Positions 37,026 to 48,388 of a DNA stretch of 64,000 nt are shown piece after piece (position 1 is the stretch's first letter; every line of letters begins with the position of its first letter). The DNA lies in the NCBI GenBank assembly GCA_032209605.1, contig JASFXZ010000013.1:7153401-7217400 (forward strand). Reading direction: 5' to 3'. This stretch comes from Mactromeris polynyma. Lineage: Eukaryota; Mollusca; Bivalvia; Venerida; Mactridae. The position numbers and the translations under genes were made by a program. Under the pieces are notes generated by a model. It ran no database searches and was not told the DNA's origin. It worked only from the letters and a program-made list of their open reading frames with translations.

Positions 37026-37587
37026 TATATTATGTGCTTCACATGTTATGAGAGAAAAGCGATTGAATATCGATTTCAATTCAAGTTATGTCTTTGTTCT
37101 GATAAAACTAAAATTATACATGCCAGCAATATGTAATTAAACATCTGCTGGTTTTATCTTTCATTGTAAGAAAGTCAGAGTAAGATATTGACGTTGTCAT
37201 TTGTGTCTTTGTTTTGAAAGAGTTTAGAAGTATTATTTAATAACATGATCACCAGACAGGACATAAGTTAATCAGACAAGATGTCAAGATACTCATTATA
37301 TAATTACACGTACTGTGCAATATAAATAAAGCGATATAATTGAGATGGTTTTATCATATGAGAATCTTGATCATTCCATGGGTTATCTGTTAGCTGTACA
37401 CTTATGTTTGTCGTAAGCTAGGAGTATATAAGCTTTGGACGGTTTTGAATTTACTATGCAATTACTTCGGTATAAGACGATCAGAAGATGTTACTTTGAA
37501 TAAATGCCAGTCATATGACACTCGTGATGCTTTTCCAAGGTCTGAGACCCGTGTTTACAACAAAGAAGAGAGGATTGTAATACATAC

Positions 37588-37744
37588 CCCAGCCAATAAA
37601 ATAGAACAGTTTGAATGGAGCCTGTGTACTGAAAACACCGAGAACCAGACTATGATGTAGATAGAAACCTTCAACAAACATCCAAAACACGTTAGCTAAT
37701 GTTGTATATTGTGTCAGTGCAGTTACTAACTTACACAACCAATC
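37588..37744 (-). CDS. Class B GPCR, TM3 exon
   Basis: 157 nt, acceptor CATATTTTCAG, donor GTATGT, phase 0 in and phase 1 out. It begins DWLCKLVTALTQYTTLANVF and continues WMFVEGFYLHHSLVLGVFST, then QAPFKLFYFIGWG. It holds the disulphide Cys of TM3, the invariant EG.YL at the cytoplasmic end, and the IGWG that opens TM4. The frame is open throughout, in contrast with the left-copy exon at 17560-17692. Confidence 0.94.
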
Positions 37745-38160
37745 CTGAAAATATGAAAAATAAACAAAATAAAAAAGGACAAAAATGTGAAAACTTTAAA
37801 GTGTTTATCATCCATTGCGACGCCAAGTTCTACTTTGACTCAACCAACGAGATTTAATAAAGTTTTTGTATACATTGTACATACTATAATATCACAACGC
37901 AAGCTATTTCAACGTATTTTTTATTAGGTAAACAAGAACAAAAATGAATGACTTGTATCGATTTGTACATTCTAAATATATGAAGTCCTGCAAACTTGCT
38001 GAAACTGTCCATTATCAGGTTCACGTATTACTTTATACAACAATAGACAAGTTATGGCTTCGTATACATCAATTATTCATATATATTTGAAACAGCTTGA
38101 TTACTCACATTTACAACATGTTATTTGTTGTCCTTTGTTCTTAAACCATTCACTTAGTCT

Positions 38161-38233
38161 TATAGACCTGGGTTCGATTCCCGGTAGCGCCAGTGACCGA
38201 TTTTTCGTGTTTCTCAAACATGACTTTATTTAT
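38161..38233 (+). mobile_element. Small tRNA-derived SINE fragment inserted in the right duplicate
   Basis: CCTGGGTTCGATTCCCGG (T arm and B box) followed by TAGCGCCAGTGACCG interrupts a stretch that is continuous in the left copy at about 18118. Only the 3' half of the tRNA-like head is present. The insertion postdates the segmental duplication or was lost from the left copy. Confidence 0.6.
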
Positions 38234-38505
38234 ATCATAAGTAGACGTCAATATGTATCAGATTTTGGAAATATTTGTGGTGTTACCATGTGTACCTGTA
38301 TTACTTGTAGATAGCAAGTTATATTCGGAGCTAAAACATCACATACTATAAATAAGTCACTTAAGGGTTTTTCTATCGATCTGAAAAGTTGCCAGTCGCG
38401 GCAAAGGAACTAAGAGAAGGACAACTGATCATCCAATATACGTATATGACTCAAATACTGGTGAAAATCTCCGTAAAATTAAAACTACATGTAAATTTCA
38501 CTTAC

Positions 38506-38632
38506 CACATCTCTGTATGACGCTTCACGGTCAGATATCAGTGGTTCCGTGATAATTATAATGACAATAAAACGAAAGATGAAGGATACGACCAGATGTT
38601 TGTGGATAGATATACGACTGCAGTGTAATGTT
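38506..38632 (-). CDS. Class B GPCR, TM2 exon
   Basis: 127 nt, acceptor CTTTTCCAG, donor GTAAG. It starts with the last base of a codon and ends on a complete codon. It encodes TLHCSRISIHKHLVVSFIFR (loop 1 with LHC.R and the IH.HL motif), TM2 FIVIIIITEPLI, and SYRDV before TM3. The preceding exon must end with two bases of a codon; AG (giving Arg-Thr-Leu-His-Cys) would match the family. Confidence 0.93.
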
Positions 38633-40420
38633 CTGGAAAAGAAATGCAGTTATAGTACAAACTTACTGACAGTGATAATAAACGACTGCTTTAGAGTGTC
38701 CATCAAGTGTCTTGACAGAGCGCAAGTTTGCAGACAGATAAACAGAGAGATAGGAAATCAAATCACATTTAATGTCAACAAAATTGCAAGAACAAAATTC
38801 AAAAGCTATGTCCTGTCGCATAGCAATGTTGCGTCATATTCTGTCCCGAAGAAGAGAATACGTGATAGGAATATTCCTAATGTATTACGTGCCTTTGTAT
38901 ACGGAAAAGACGATCAGATATGTGATCATGCTTACTAATATTCATACAGCGTTATTTAACATGTTTTAAATTAATAAAACGACATACTGTATTGCATTAT
39001 AATTGAAAAAACAATTTTGAGAAATACTCATTGGTAAATTTTAAGTTTGCTCTGAAACAACCTATCAGAGGTTTGAGACTAAACTCATATGTGTAAGATT
39101 AAAGTTAACACTAAGAGTAACGAAAGCGCCGATATAATACAGTGCAGTAACTTATCTAGTCTTATATTGGTGTATGTAAAGACATTTTACCAGAATTCAG
39201 AAACAGTCTGATAATAATTGCAGACTGTAAATCGGAAAGAGTACTTAGACCGTCATTCACTTGATGTCAAAAGATATTGAATAGTAAACAGCTGAAGTAG
39301 AATAAAAATCATCCTTGCATTTCAATAGAAAGTCAAAAGATCCAGGAAATAATCCATTCTTAATATGGAATAACAACTCGCTATCGACTCATCTTTTCGT
39401 TTTTATGCACTATGCAAATTGATATAAGAACGGACAGGAAACCATAAGATTTCACATAATTTTAAAATCTAACAACACAAGAGGTCCTTAAACCTGTAGT
39501 AGTAGTCTTAATATTTTATTTCATGAATATTCATCGAAAATATCAAGTTGGTTTATACAGTGCTAAATCTTAATGCTCTGTGCTCGCGAATATCTTGAAA
39601 GTGAAAGATTGTGAAGCATGGAGTACGTGACGAGAAGAGTGGGTGATATATGTTGCTCTCAGGATGAAATTTTCTCGTCTCAGAAATCCCATATTTCAAT
39701 CTGTGTTTCACAAACGATAACAATCACCAAGAAGATTGTTGAATAGAGAAGCTGTCCGGCAATGTGATAAAATGACATCAAATTAATTCAATTTGTCTCG
39801 AGTACATATCGTTAGTGTGTATGTCTTTATAAGCATCAATCTATTTGAGCGGTTGTCATCACCAGAACCCCTTGATGTCATTTTGTAGGCGTCTAATATA
39901 ATCCAACATGTCGTTATCAAGTCCGGATTTGTAAAAGCAAAATAACTTGATTTAGACACATTGTATCATCTAGAAGTCTTTTTTTCAAGAATCTCCCATT
40001 TGTTTCTTTCGGTCTTAACATCAAAACCAATGCAGTAACAAATGAAACACGAATTAAAAAAGTTTTAAATCTTAAAAGTTTCTATTCTCTTAATACGGAC
40101 AGTGAAATATGGTTATTTGTTGGGCATATTTCTGACACTTTATAATTCTTTAGAAAAAACAATACATCAGGGACATCAAAGGCAGGAACGAATTAGTTTC
40201 TAAATGTAAATGAACATTTAAGATTCGTCGATAATTTAACTTGAAATATCTAAGCAGTGGGTGATGCCAATTTGTCTGCTATCTTGTAAACCATCAATGT
40301 CTTTTGGCGTACTGCAACATCTAGATTATTTACAACAGGAATATAATTCTTTAGACATAAAATCCATTTTAATTTTGTAAAGTGCAAAGGATAATTTATA
40401 CATATTCAATATATAAAAAT
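38633..40420. other. Upstream intron of the GPCR gene within the right duplicate; TM1 exon not found
   Basis: The first 170 bases are nearly identical to the left copy. A 51-codon minus-strand frame at 38821-38667 ends at a good donor in the right phase for the TM2 exon. It is not hydrophobic and lacks TM1 motifs, so I do not call it an exon. The remainder is AT-rich noncoding. Confidence 0.5.
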
Positions 40421-40669
40421 GTTGTAGTCTACATTACTTGTTTGAAATATTATGTCACTGAGTTTACAATGTCTATACTACTATTAGAAGTATAATGATA
40501 TATAGAAAAAGCGTTCACTTCAAGATTTAAAATGCGCAGTCGGTTCTTTATAGTGATTATAATCTGTCAAGAAAAATAAATTGAATTTTAGAATTATTAC
40601 TTCGTCATGGTTTGAACAGCGCCAGTTCGTACATCACTAAGGTTTAACATAGTCGCGATGTTTATACTG

Positions 40670-41075
40670 AACAAAAGTGAGAGAATGCGTTGCTACGGGG
40701 AACGCTACATACATAAGACAGTGCCTCTCCACACAGACCGCCGGGAAATCAACAATCCATAAAACATAAGGCATTTGCGGAGACCCAAGGACACACACGT
40801 AAGGGAACAGGGGCGCAAGGAATGACCTGGTCGACCATAAGGGATAACTAGGAAAATCGACAAACAGGGGGAGATTAATTTATGTAAAAGATCACACGAC
40901 AAGTCAAGACAACTGGCAACAACAGGCCAAAACTGGGGAGAAAGTAACATGAACAATATATAATGTGAAAGAATTGCACTGATAAAAAGGGAAATTTAAC
41001 ATACATTAAATACACAAAAGGAAATAATAACTAAACAGCGATTAACAGCCATGGAACTTTCAATTTTTAAGGCTA
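40670..41075 (+). repeat. Dispersed noncoding family, near full-length copy
   Basis: It starts AGAGAATGCGTTGCTACGGG, runs through CAGTGCCTCTCCACACAGACC, and ends near AACAGCCATGGAACTTTC. It lies just outside the segmental duplication. Confidence 0.75.
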
Positions 41076-42554
41076 AGTTTTAAATGGATGTTTTATTGTT
41101 ACGGAGCATATTGATGTAAGGTGAAGGTGAAGCGATGCTGATGTTGGACAGACTCATTCACAGATCAGAAATGAAAACAAATACATTTATTGTCTGTCAG
41201 GTAGAAACCATTCAAAATGTGGACTAAAACATGCGTTTTTTGTCGTCTTCTTGTCAACGAGGATTTTACATGTGTACATTTTGGTGCATTTCTGGGGAGA
41301 ACTTCTCCAATTCTTGACGGGCTTGTGTAAAGTACCTGTCATTTGAAAGATACATTATTCATGCTTAGAATTCGGTGCATTTCAATGTTGTGTTTTGATT
41401 ATTTCAGCCACTGAAAGAGGTAATGTGTCAATAGTGTTAGACTCCCTTGTATTGAATGTTTAGGATATAGAAAGGCATATAATTCGTGTCAAACTCTTGT
41501 GTTCATGAACATCATCGTAATATATAAGAATATCACCTTTGTTATTAGTACCATCATTGTCATCGAATTAAACAAGCAAAGTACCTTGGTCATCGTCAAT
41601 ATCATATAAAATAAACGAGCCGATTGCCTTTACCATGATAGGATGTAATATCATGGAAATAAACGGACCGAATACCGTCATCATAATTAATATCATGGAA
41701 ATAAACAATCAACTTACATTATTCATTAATACCATCATTGTTATCGTCGTAATAATCAACAGACAATGTGACCAGCACCAAAATTATCAAAATTAACAAG
41801 CATCTTACATTATTCATTAATATCATCATCATCATAATCATCACAATTAACTAGCAAATTAACTTTATTATTATTGATTCCATCGTCGTTCTTATTGTCT
41901 TACACGTTCCTAACATCGTCACTTATGACATCTTAATGTTGCACATATTGATCAACGAGTCGAGGTCGGAATCCATTGAAAAATATCGCATGAATTGAAA
42001 TTTGAAGCAGCGTCGACTATACCGTTTTTGATTTATTGTAGTCATACCCGCGGGTCGTCGACTTCGGTATTGTATTTTGCATGCCTGCTATCTAACATTA
42101 GCATGTTTTATCTCTTAAATAACTATACATGGTAAGTTAAAATTAACATTACTATGCTGAAGCAAATATTTGGGATGTAACGAATACTGGATGTATTGTA
42201 TTTAAGCAGTCTATATTTGAAAAATTTAAAGGAACATAGTTCGGAATTGGTACTTTTTGTGTGCGGTTCGAAATTCAAATGCCAATGTTTAAGCATTTTT
42301 ATTATATTTGCTTGTGCATCATTTCCTGAAACAAATTTGCAACTCATAGAAATCACTTTCTGGATTACTAGCCAGGACTCGAGCTTAAATTCACCTCACC
42401 TAATGCGGATTTCGAACTTTCGTCAGGATTAGGAGTCATGCGCTTTATACACATCAACCATTAAGCCTCCTGTTGTGAATATAATTCATATTCGGTAGAA
42501 CTTTTGATTTGAAGACAATGTCGGTATACAATTCAAAGACAGTAGAACGATGCG
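41076..42554. other. No gene; loose ATC/CAT-rich repeat around 41500-41900
   Basis: Between about 41500 and 41900, short phrases such as CATCATTGTTATCGTC, TCATGGAAATAAAC and TTACATTATTCATTAAT recur irregularly. This looks like an old, decayed tandem repeat. The other parts hold no supported feature. Confidence 0.5.
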
Positions 42555-44519
42555 TTTTGAAAACATTATATATTCATTAGAACGTTGTGTGTTGAAGACA
42601 TAGTCGGTATGTACTTCATACTTGATAGAACGTGGGTATATAATATATATTCGTTAGAACGTTGTGTGTTGAAGACAAAGTCGGTATGTACTTCATACTC
42701 GATAGAACGTGGGTATATAATATATATTCGTTAGAACGTTGTGTGTTGAAGACATAGTCGGTATGTACTTCATACTCGATAGAACGTGGGTATATAATAT
42801 ATATTCGTTAGAACGTTGTATGTTGAAGACATAGTCAATATGTACTTCATACTCGATAGAACGTGGGTATATAATATATATTCGTTAGAACGTTGTGTGT
42901 TGAAGACATAGTCGGTATGTACTTCATACTCGATACAACGTTGGTATATAATATATATTCGTTAGAACGTTGTGTGTTGAAGACATATTCGGTATGTACT
43001 TCATACTCGATAGAACGTGGGTATATAATATATATTCGTTAGAACGTTGTGTGTTGAAGACATAGTCGGTATGTACTTCATACTCGATAGAACGTGGGTA
43101 TATAATATATATTCGTTAGAACGTTGTGTGTTGAAGACATAGTCAATATGTACTTCATACTCGATAGAACGTGGGTATATAATATATATTCGTTAGAACG
43201 TTGTGTGTTGAAGACATAGTCGGTATATACTTCATACTCGATAGAACGTGGGTATATAATATATATTCGTTAGAACGTTGTATGTTGAAGACATAGTCGG
43301 TATGTACTTCATACTCGATAGAACGTGGGTATATAATATATATTCGATAGAACGTTGTGTGTTGAAGACATAGTCGGTATGTACTTCATACTCGATACAA
43401 CGTTGGTATATAATATATATTCGTTAGAACGTTGTGTGTTGAAGACATAGTCGGTATGTACTTCATACTCGATAGAACGTGGGTATATAATATATATTCG
43501 TTAGAACGTTGTGTGTTGAAGACATAGTCGGTATGTACTTCATACTCGATAGAACGTGGGTATATAATATATATTCGTTAGAACGTTGTGTGTTGAAGAC
43601 ATAGTCAATATGTACTTCATACTCGATAGAACGTGGGTATATAATATATATTCGTTAGAACGTTGTGTGTTGAAGACATAGTCGGTATATACTTCATACT
43701 CGATAGAACGTGGGTATATAATATATATTCGCAAGAACGTTGTGTGTTGAAGACATAGTCGGTATGTACTTCATACTTGATAGAACGTGGGTATATAACA
43801 TATATTCGTTAGAACGTTGTGTGTTGAAGATATAGTCGGTATATACTTCATACTCGATAGAACGTGGGTATATAACATATATTCGTTAGAACGTTGTGTG
43901 TTGAAGATATAGTCGGTATGTACTTCATACTTGATAGAACGCGGGTATATAATATATATTCGTTAGAACGTTGTGTGTTGAAGACATAGTCGGTATGTAC
44001 TTCATACTTGATAGAACGTGGGTATATAATATATATTCGTTAGAACGTTGTGTGTTGAAGACATAGTCGGTATGTACTTCATACTCGATAGAACGTGGGT
44101 ATATAATATATATTCGTTAGAACGTTGTGTGTTGAAGACATAGTCGGTATATACTTCATACTCGATAGAACGTAGGTATATAATATATATTCGTTAGAAC
44201 GTTGTGTGTTGAAGACATAGTCGGTATATACTTCATGCTCGATACAACGTGGGTATATAATATATATTCGTTAGAACGTTGTGTGTTGAAGACATAGTCG
44301 GTATGTACTTCATACTCGATAGAACGTGGGTATATAATATATATTCGTTAGAACGTTGTGTGTTGAAGACATAGTCAATATGTACTTCATACTCGATAGA
44401 ACGTGGGTATATAATATATATTCGTTAGAACGTTGTGTGTTGAAGACATAGTCGGTATATACTTCATACTCGATAGAACGTGGGTATATAATATATATTC
44501 GTTAGAACGTTGTGTGTTG
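42555..44519 (+). repeat. 77-bp satellite array, about 25 copies
   Basis: The unit opens GAACGTGGGTATATAATATA, continues TATTCGTTAGAACGTTGTGT, GTTGAAGACATAGTCGGTAT, and ends GTACTTCATACTCGATA. Copies are very similar, with recurrent variants (AGTCAATATG for AGTCGGTATG, GATACAACGT for GATAGAACGT, ATTCGATAG for ATTCGTTAG). Groups of variants recur at intervals, which indicates that multi-unit blocks were copied. The array stops where a dispersed-family copy is inserted. Confidence 0.95.
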
Positions 44520-44712
44520 AAAAAAAACCAGAGAGAATACGTAACTACGAGGAACGCCACATACACAAGACAATACCTCCCCACGCAGACCTCAGGATAA
44601 ATAACAATCCACAAAACATAACGCACTTAAGGAGGTCAAACGGTACACATATTAAGGAACAGAGGCACAAGGAATGGCCCAACAGACCATAAGGAATTAT
44701 TAGGAGAATCAA
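44520..44712 (+). mobile_element. Truncated dispersed-family copy inserted into the 77-bp satellite
   Basis: The satellite unit ...GTTGTGTGTTGA is interrupted by AAAAAAACCAGAGAGAATAC ... and resumes at about 44713 with GAAGACATAGTCGGT. The inserted 190 bases are the left half of the dispersed family (GAGGAACGCCACATACACAA, CTCCCCACGCAGACCTC). Clean entry into a satellite unit is direct evidence that this family moves, or that it moved before the final array rearrangements. Confidence 0.75.
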
Positions 44713-45247
44713 AGAAGACATAGTCGGTGAAGGATGTTTACGTAATTGATATGTTATCGTAATGAACCTCATGATACTCGTGCACACAATGGATTATCGT
44801 CTGCCGGAAAACTTTAACGGACAGGTGAGACATACTAAATGACTGTCGCTCTTCATGGACAGGAAATTACACTGTATAAACTATCAAGCAGTATTGATAA
44901 AGTCTGTAATATGTGGTAAACACATACTTCATTCTCATCATAATGAAAGCATTTCTTACGACTTGCTTTGTAATAAAATGCACCTTGCAAGCGGAAAAAA
45001 TCAATGATATTAGCATGCAGACAAATATATGTAGCAATAATGGTATCGTATGTTACATATTTTCTCTTTTTACTGACAGTGACAAATGTGCAATTCTTGA
45101 ACAAGCTCTCAATACATCATTTATCAAATCAGTGAAAAAATAATAACTTGGTCCGAATGTGCTAAAACTTAGGATTAGTCTCCATGCTCAAACAAAAATA
45201 CAGGGTAAGGAAGACCACATTCACACAACTTCCCTAGACAGATCCTA
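44713..45247. other. No gene recognised
   Basis: Starts with a fragment of the 77-bp unit; the rest is AT-rich noncoding. Overlapping short frames on both strands near 44853-45143 lack motifs. Confidence 0.5.
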
Positions 45248-46325
45248 ACAAATGGAAATGGAAGAGGCACGCACAGCAGGGAGGGCACTAAAATAGTAGA
45301 AAACGGTTCAGAATGCACACACGGAGAGGGACAACAAAGAATACCAAACGAACAAGATGGTATACACAGAAAGGGACATCAAAGCAATAGCAAACGGACC
45401 AGATGGCACACATTGAGGGACACCCAAAACAACAGCAAACGGACCAAATGGCACACAGTTAGGGACACCCAAAACAACAGCAAACGGACCAGGTGGCACA
45501 CAGTGAGGGACACCCAAAACAACAGCAAACGGACCAGGTGGCACACAGTGAGGGACACCCAAAACAACAGCAAACGGACCAGGTGGCACACACTGAGGGA
45601 CACCCAAAACAACAGCAAACAGACCAGGTGGCACACAGTGAGGGACACCCAAAACAACAGCAAACGGACTAGATGGCACACATTGAGGGACACCCAAAAC
45701 AACAGCAAACGGACCAGGTGGTACACAGTGAGGGACACCCAAAACAACAGCAAACGGACCAGGAGGCACACAGTGAGGGACACCCAAAACAATAGCAAAC
45801 GGACCAGGTGGCACACATTGAGGGACACCCAAAACAACAGCAAACGGACCAAATGGCACACATTGAGGGACACCCAAAACAACAGCAAACGGACCAGGTG
45901 GCACACAGTTAGGGACACCCAAAACAACAGCAAACGGACCAGATGGCACACAGTGAGGGACACCCAAAACAACAGCAAACGGACCAGATGGCACACAGTG
46001 AGGGACACCCAAAACAATAGCAAACGGACTAGATGGCACACAGTGAGGGACACCCAAAACAATAGCAAACGGACCAGATGGCACACAGTGAGGGACACCC
46101 AAAACAATAGCAAACGGACCAGGTGGCACACAGTGCGGGACACCCAAAACAATAGCAAACGGACCATATGGCACACAGTGAGGGACACCAAAACAATAGC
46201 ACACGGACTAGATGGCACACAGTGAGGGACACCAAAACAATAGCAAACGGACCAGAAGTCACACATAAGGAGCGACACAAAACAATAGCAAACATATCCG
46301 ATGGCACACGCAGAGAGGAAGTACA
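45248..46325 (+). repeat. 45-bp minisatellite, about 20 regular copies with diverged edges
   Basis: The unit GCACACAGTGAGGGACACCC, AAAACAACAGCAAACGGACC, AGGTG is repeated regularly from about 45404 to 46240. Degenerate copies at both edges (for example 45306-45400 and 46240-46320) have the same skeleton. Because 45 is a multiple of three and few frames contain stops, open frames of 270-319 codons exist on both strands. I treat them as by-products: no signal peptide, no frame shows preference, and they overlap each other. Confidence 0.93.
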
Positions 46326-46457
46326 AAATCAACATCATTAGATCTACTAAGTATCACTTTTAATTGTTTTACTTTATTTTTTGTTTTAAGATAAAATGAA
46401 GCGCATCAGATGCTCGATTCTAATTATGCTAGATATATTTACTCGTTCAATACTTAC

Positions 46458-46525
46458 AAAACTTATTAGGTATCCTCCACTCACTGCGATGAATGTTCCA
46501 GTAAATGTCAGAATAATTATGTCGC
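46458..46525 (-). CDS. Candidate exon with one hydrophobic segment, possibly TM1 of the GPCR
   Basis: A 68-nt minus-strand segment has a good acceptor (GCAAAGCTTCTGTAG) and donor (GTAAGT). In one frame it reads DIIILTFTGTFIAVSGGYLI then SF, a single membrane span with the T.TG/GYLIS flavour of a class B TM1. It ends on a complete codon, while the TM2 exon needs two bases from its predecessor, so a further small exon would be required between them. It lies 7.8 kb upstream of the TM2 exon on the correct strand. The assignment is tentative. Confidence 0.25.
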
Positions 46526-46549
46526 CTACAGAAGCTTTGCGAAATTAAC

Positions 46550-48384
46550 AAAATAAAAAAGGATCTTGAAGATCAATCCCAGGTTTTGTAACCTTTAAAC
46601 TTTGAGAAAGCACCTATTATCATTGAACCCTTGATATACATTAACGGTACCGGGAGGGCGCACCCGTTGCACGCCCCTCCCTGCAATTTGCAAACCTTAC
46701 ATGTATACCTGGGTATAAATACGAAAATATACATGGTTCTTTAATTATAAGATTTTCAAAAAATCTATTCTGATTAATGGAAGCATTATAGTCTATGAAT
46801 TACCAGAACGTTACGCCCCAATCACAAATCCTTGAACCGCCGGGGATAAATGTGTACTTGTTTCACAAAAAACCCAATCATTAATGCAGCTGTCTACGCG
46901 GGAAATGAGCAGTTTGTGGTATATTTAAACACTATTAAACCTCTCGTAATCGTCTTAGGAATAAACACTTAAATGAATCGGGTTTTTTCTTCACAATCTC
47001 ATTCGCACGAGTTGGTAAAGTTATTAAACTTGAGTATGTTGGGGTCTTCCCGTGAATAAACACATTGCATTCTACGATACAAGGTCATGTTCCCAGGAAA
47101 TTTAATGAAATTGAGACCCTCATATATTTATTTCTAACTTCATAGAATTTACGAGAATAAAGTACAGCAGCATATAAGGGCAATGTTAGTTATCATTTTA
47201 AAGTTGTAATTATCCACTTCAATATTAGAATTATCGACATTATAGGTAGAATTATCAACTTCAATAATTATTAGAATTATTGACATTAAGGTTTGAATTA
47301 TGAATTTCAATATGTTGATAATTCAAGCAATAAAATCGATAATTTTCAAAATAAAAAAAATAATTCAAAATGAACAAATGAACAAATCCGGTTTGCCCTA
47401 AATACTTCCGTACTAAACTGTTTGAGTTGTGTACGCAACATTTAAAACATAGCTGTATGTCGGGATAGAAACAAATGAAAAAAATAATTTGTGACATCCA
47501 AATATTTCTTGGAAATTTGGAAAACTTACATGATCAAATGGAAGAGAGTAGATAATTGTATTACAAATGAAAAATTGGCAAATAAAACCTCACATCTCTT
47601 AATTGTATTAGAAATAAAACACTGACATGAATACAGAGACTGGTTTAATGTTGTAGTAAATTCACAAAAAAAAGAATGATTTGAAAGTCGTATAAAAATA
47701 TATGAATGCGTCATGTTCCGAACACTTGACGTGTTTTACGTTTAATAAAAATGTAGCGACTACTTTAAGTGTTTAAAATACTCAACGCTAAAATATTTGG
47801 TAATGTGAAAATATTGTTTCTTCTAGATTTCACATATTTAGACATGTTTAATGGTATTTAGTTTACTTGATATTACAAATGTTATTATCTCATAAACTCC
47901 TTTTTGTGAGGGAATCAAATAAAGTACACAAATAAAAAAAAACCTGCTATTTCAATTATTGAGAAAAAATGAAATAGTAATATGTCAAAATTCCATTGGG
48001 TGCACAATTTATCGTGCATTTGCACAATATTATGGTCTCAACATTATTAATGGAGGTTATAACGACGTGTTTTATTGAATAAAACTTTGGTTGAAGCAAG
48101 TTTATTTCAATAAATTGTTATTTCAATGTTCAAGCCTGTTGACATCGACACATAGACATTGTTGGTTGTTGACAGCAGGTGACCTCTAATTGTCATATTT
48201 ATGTCTTCTTTTTTCCAAATAAAGATTTATAAAGAAGCATACGTTGTAAAGTGGGACGTCTCCATAATCAACACCCATAGGAGACACTAATTGAGGCTGT
48301 TCTTGAGAGATTGTTGATCCAGCGAACAATATTTGGTTGAACAATTTATACACACAGGAATATACTATAACTATTTATAATCTT
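46550..48384. other. No gene recognised
   Basis: AT-rich. A hairpin-capable GGGAGGGCG...CGCCCCTCCC lies at about 46652-46681. Around 47215-47320 short phrases (TAGAATTAT, GACATTA, AACTTCAAT) repeat loosely. No exon or RNA gene is supported. Confidence 0.5.
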
Positions 48385-48388
48385 TTAA

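Larger units (their letters stand above)
34334..37587. other. GPCR intron; part unique to this duplicate
   Basis: About 34710-35200 aligns with 16970-17480. The 35216-37545 stretch is absent from the left copy and holds the 56-bp array and a reverse copy of the dispersed family. A minus-strand frame ending in the array begins MPDEHLPIIGNDEQRINMQN near 36595; it is not recognisable. Confidence 0.6.
26437..38632 (-). other. Class B (secretin-family) GPCR gene, TM2 to C-terminus
   Basis: Eight exons on the minus strand join in phase to give a seven-transmembrane receptor from just after TM1 to the tail. They are 38632-38506, 37744-37588, 34333-34203, 32964-32879, 32361-32226, 31880-31839, 31250-31134 and 26658-26437. 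Diagnostic motifs in order are LHCSR..IH (loop 1/TM2), WLCKLV (TM3 disulphide Cys), FWMFVEGFYL (TM3), IGWGLP (TM4), CW (loop 2), NIIRVLVSKLR (TM5), KATVVLMPLLGIT (TM6) and GIFVAILYCFLNGEV (TM7). Such receptors bind peptide hormones and signal mainly through Gs. The loops (LHHSLVLGVF, LLGITNLL) look closest to PDF-type receptors by eye; CRF/DH44- or calcitonin-type receptors are alternatives. The hormone-binding domain and signal peptide are not identified here. Confidence 0.9.
23520..40420. repeat. Right copy of the tandem segmental duplication
   Basis: This is the partner of 7860-21110, in direct orientation. It is longer because it keeps the GPCR exons and carries extra sequence at 35216-37545 (including a 56-bp array and a dispersed-family copy). 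It also has a small SINE fragment near 38161-38233 that the left copy lacks. It ends near 40420, at the AAAGTGCAAAGGATAATTT motif that in the left copy abuts the (TATTG)n tract. Confidence 0.85.

Noticed and set aside
38549..38938. 129-codon forward frame, also seen as 111 codons at 18429
   Set aside because: It is antisense to the TM2 exon and adjacent intron of the GPCR. It recurs only because the region is duplicated.
42555..46325. CRISPR-like appearance of regular repeats
   Set aside because: Units are contiguous with no unique spacers, and the context is eukaryotic; these are satellites.
45308..46338. Frames of 298, 319 and 270 codons on opposite strands
   Set aside because: By-products of the 45-bp unit, which is a multiple of three and lacks stops in several frames.
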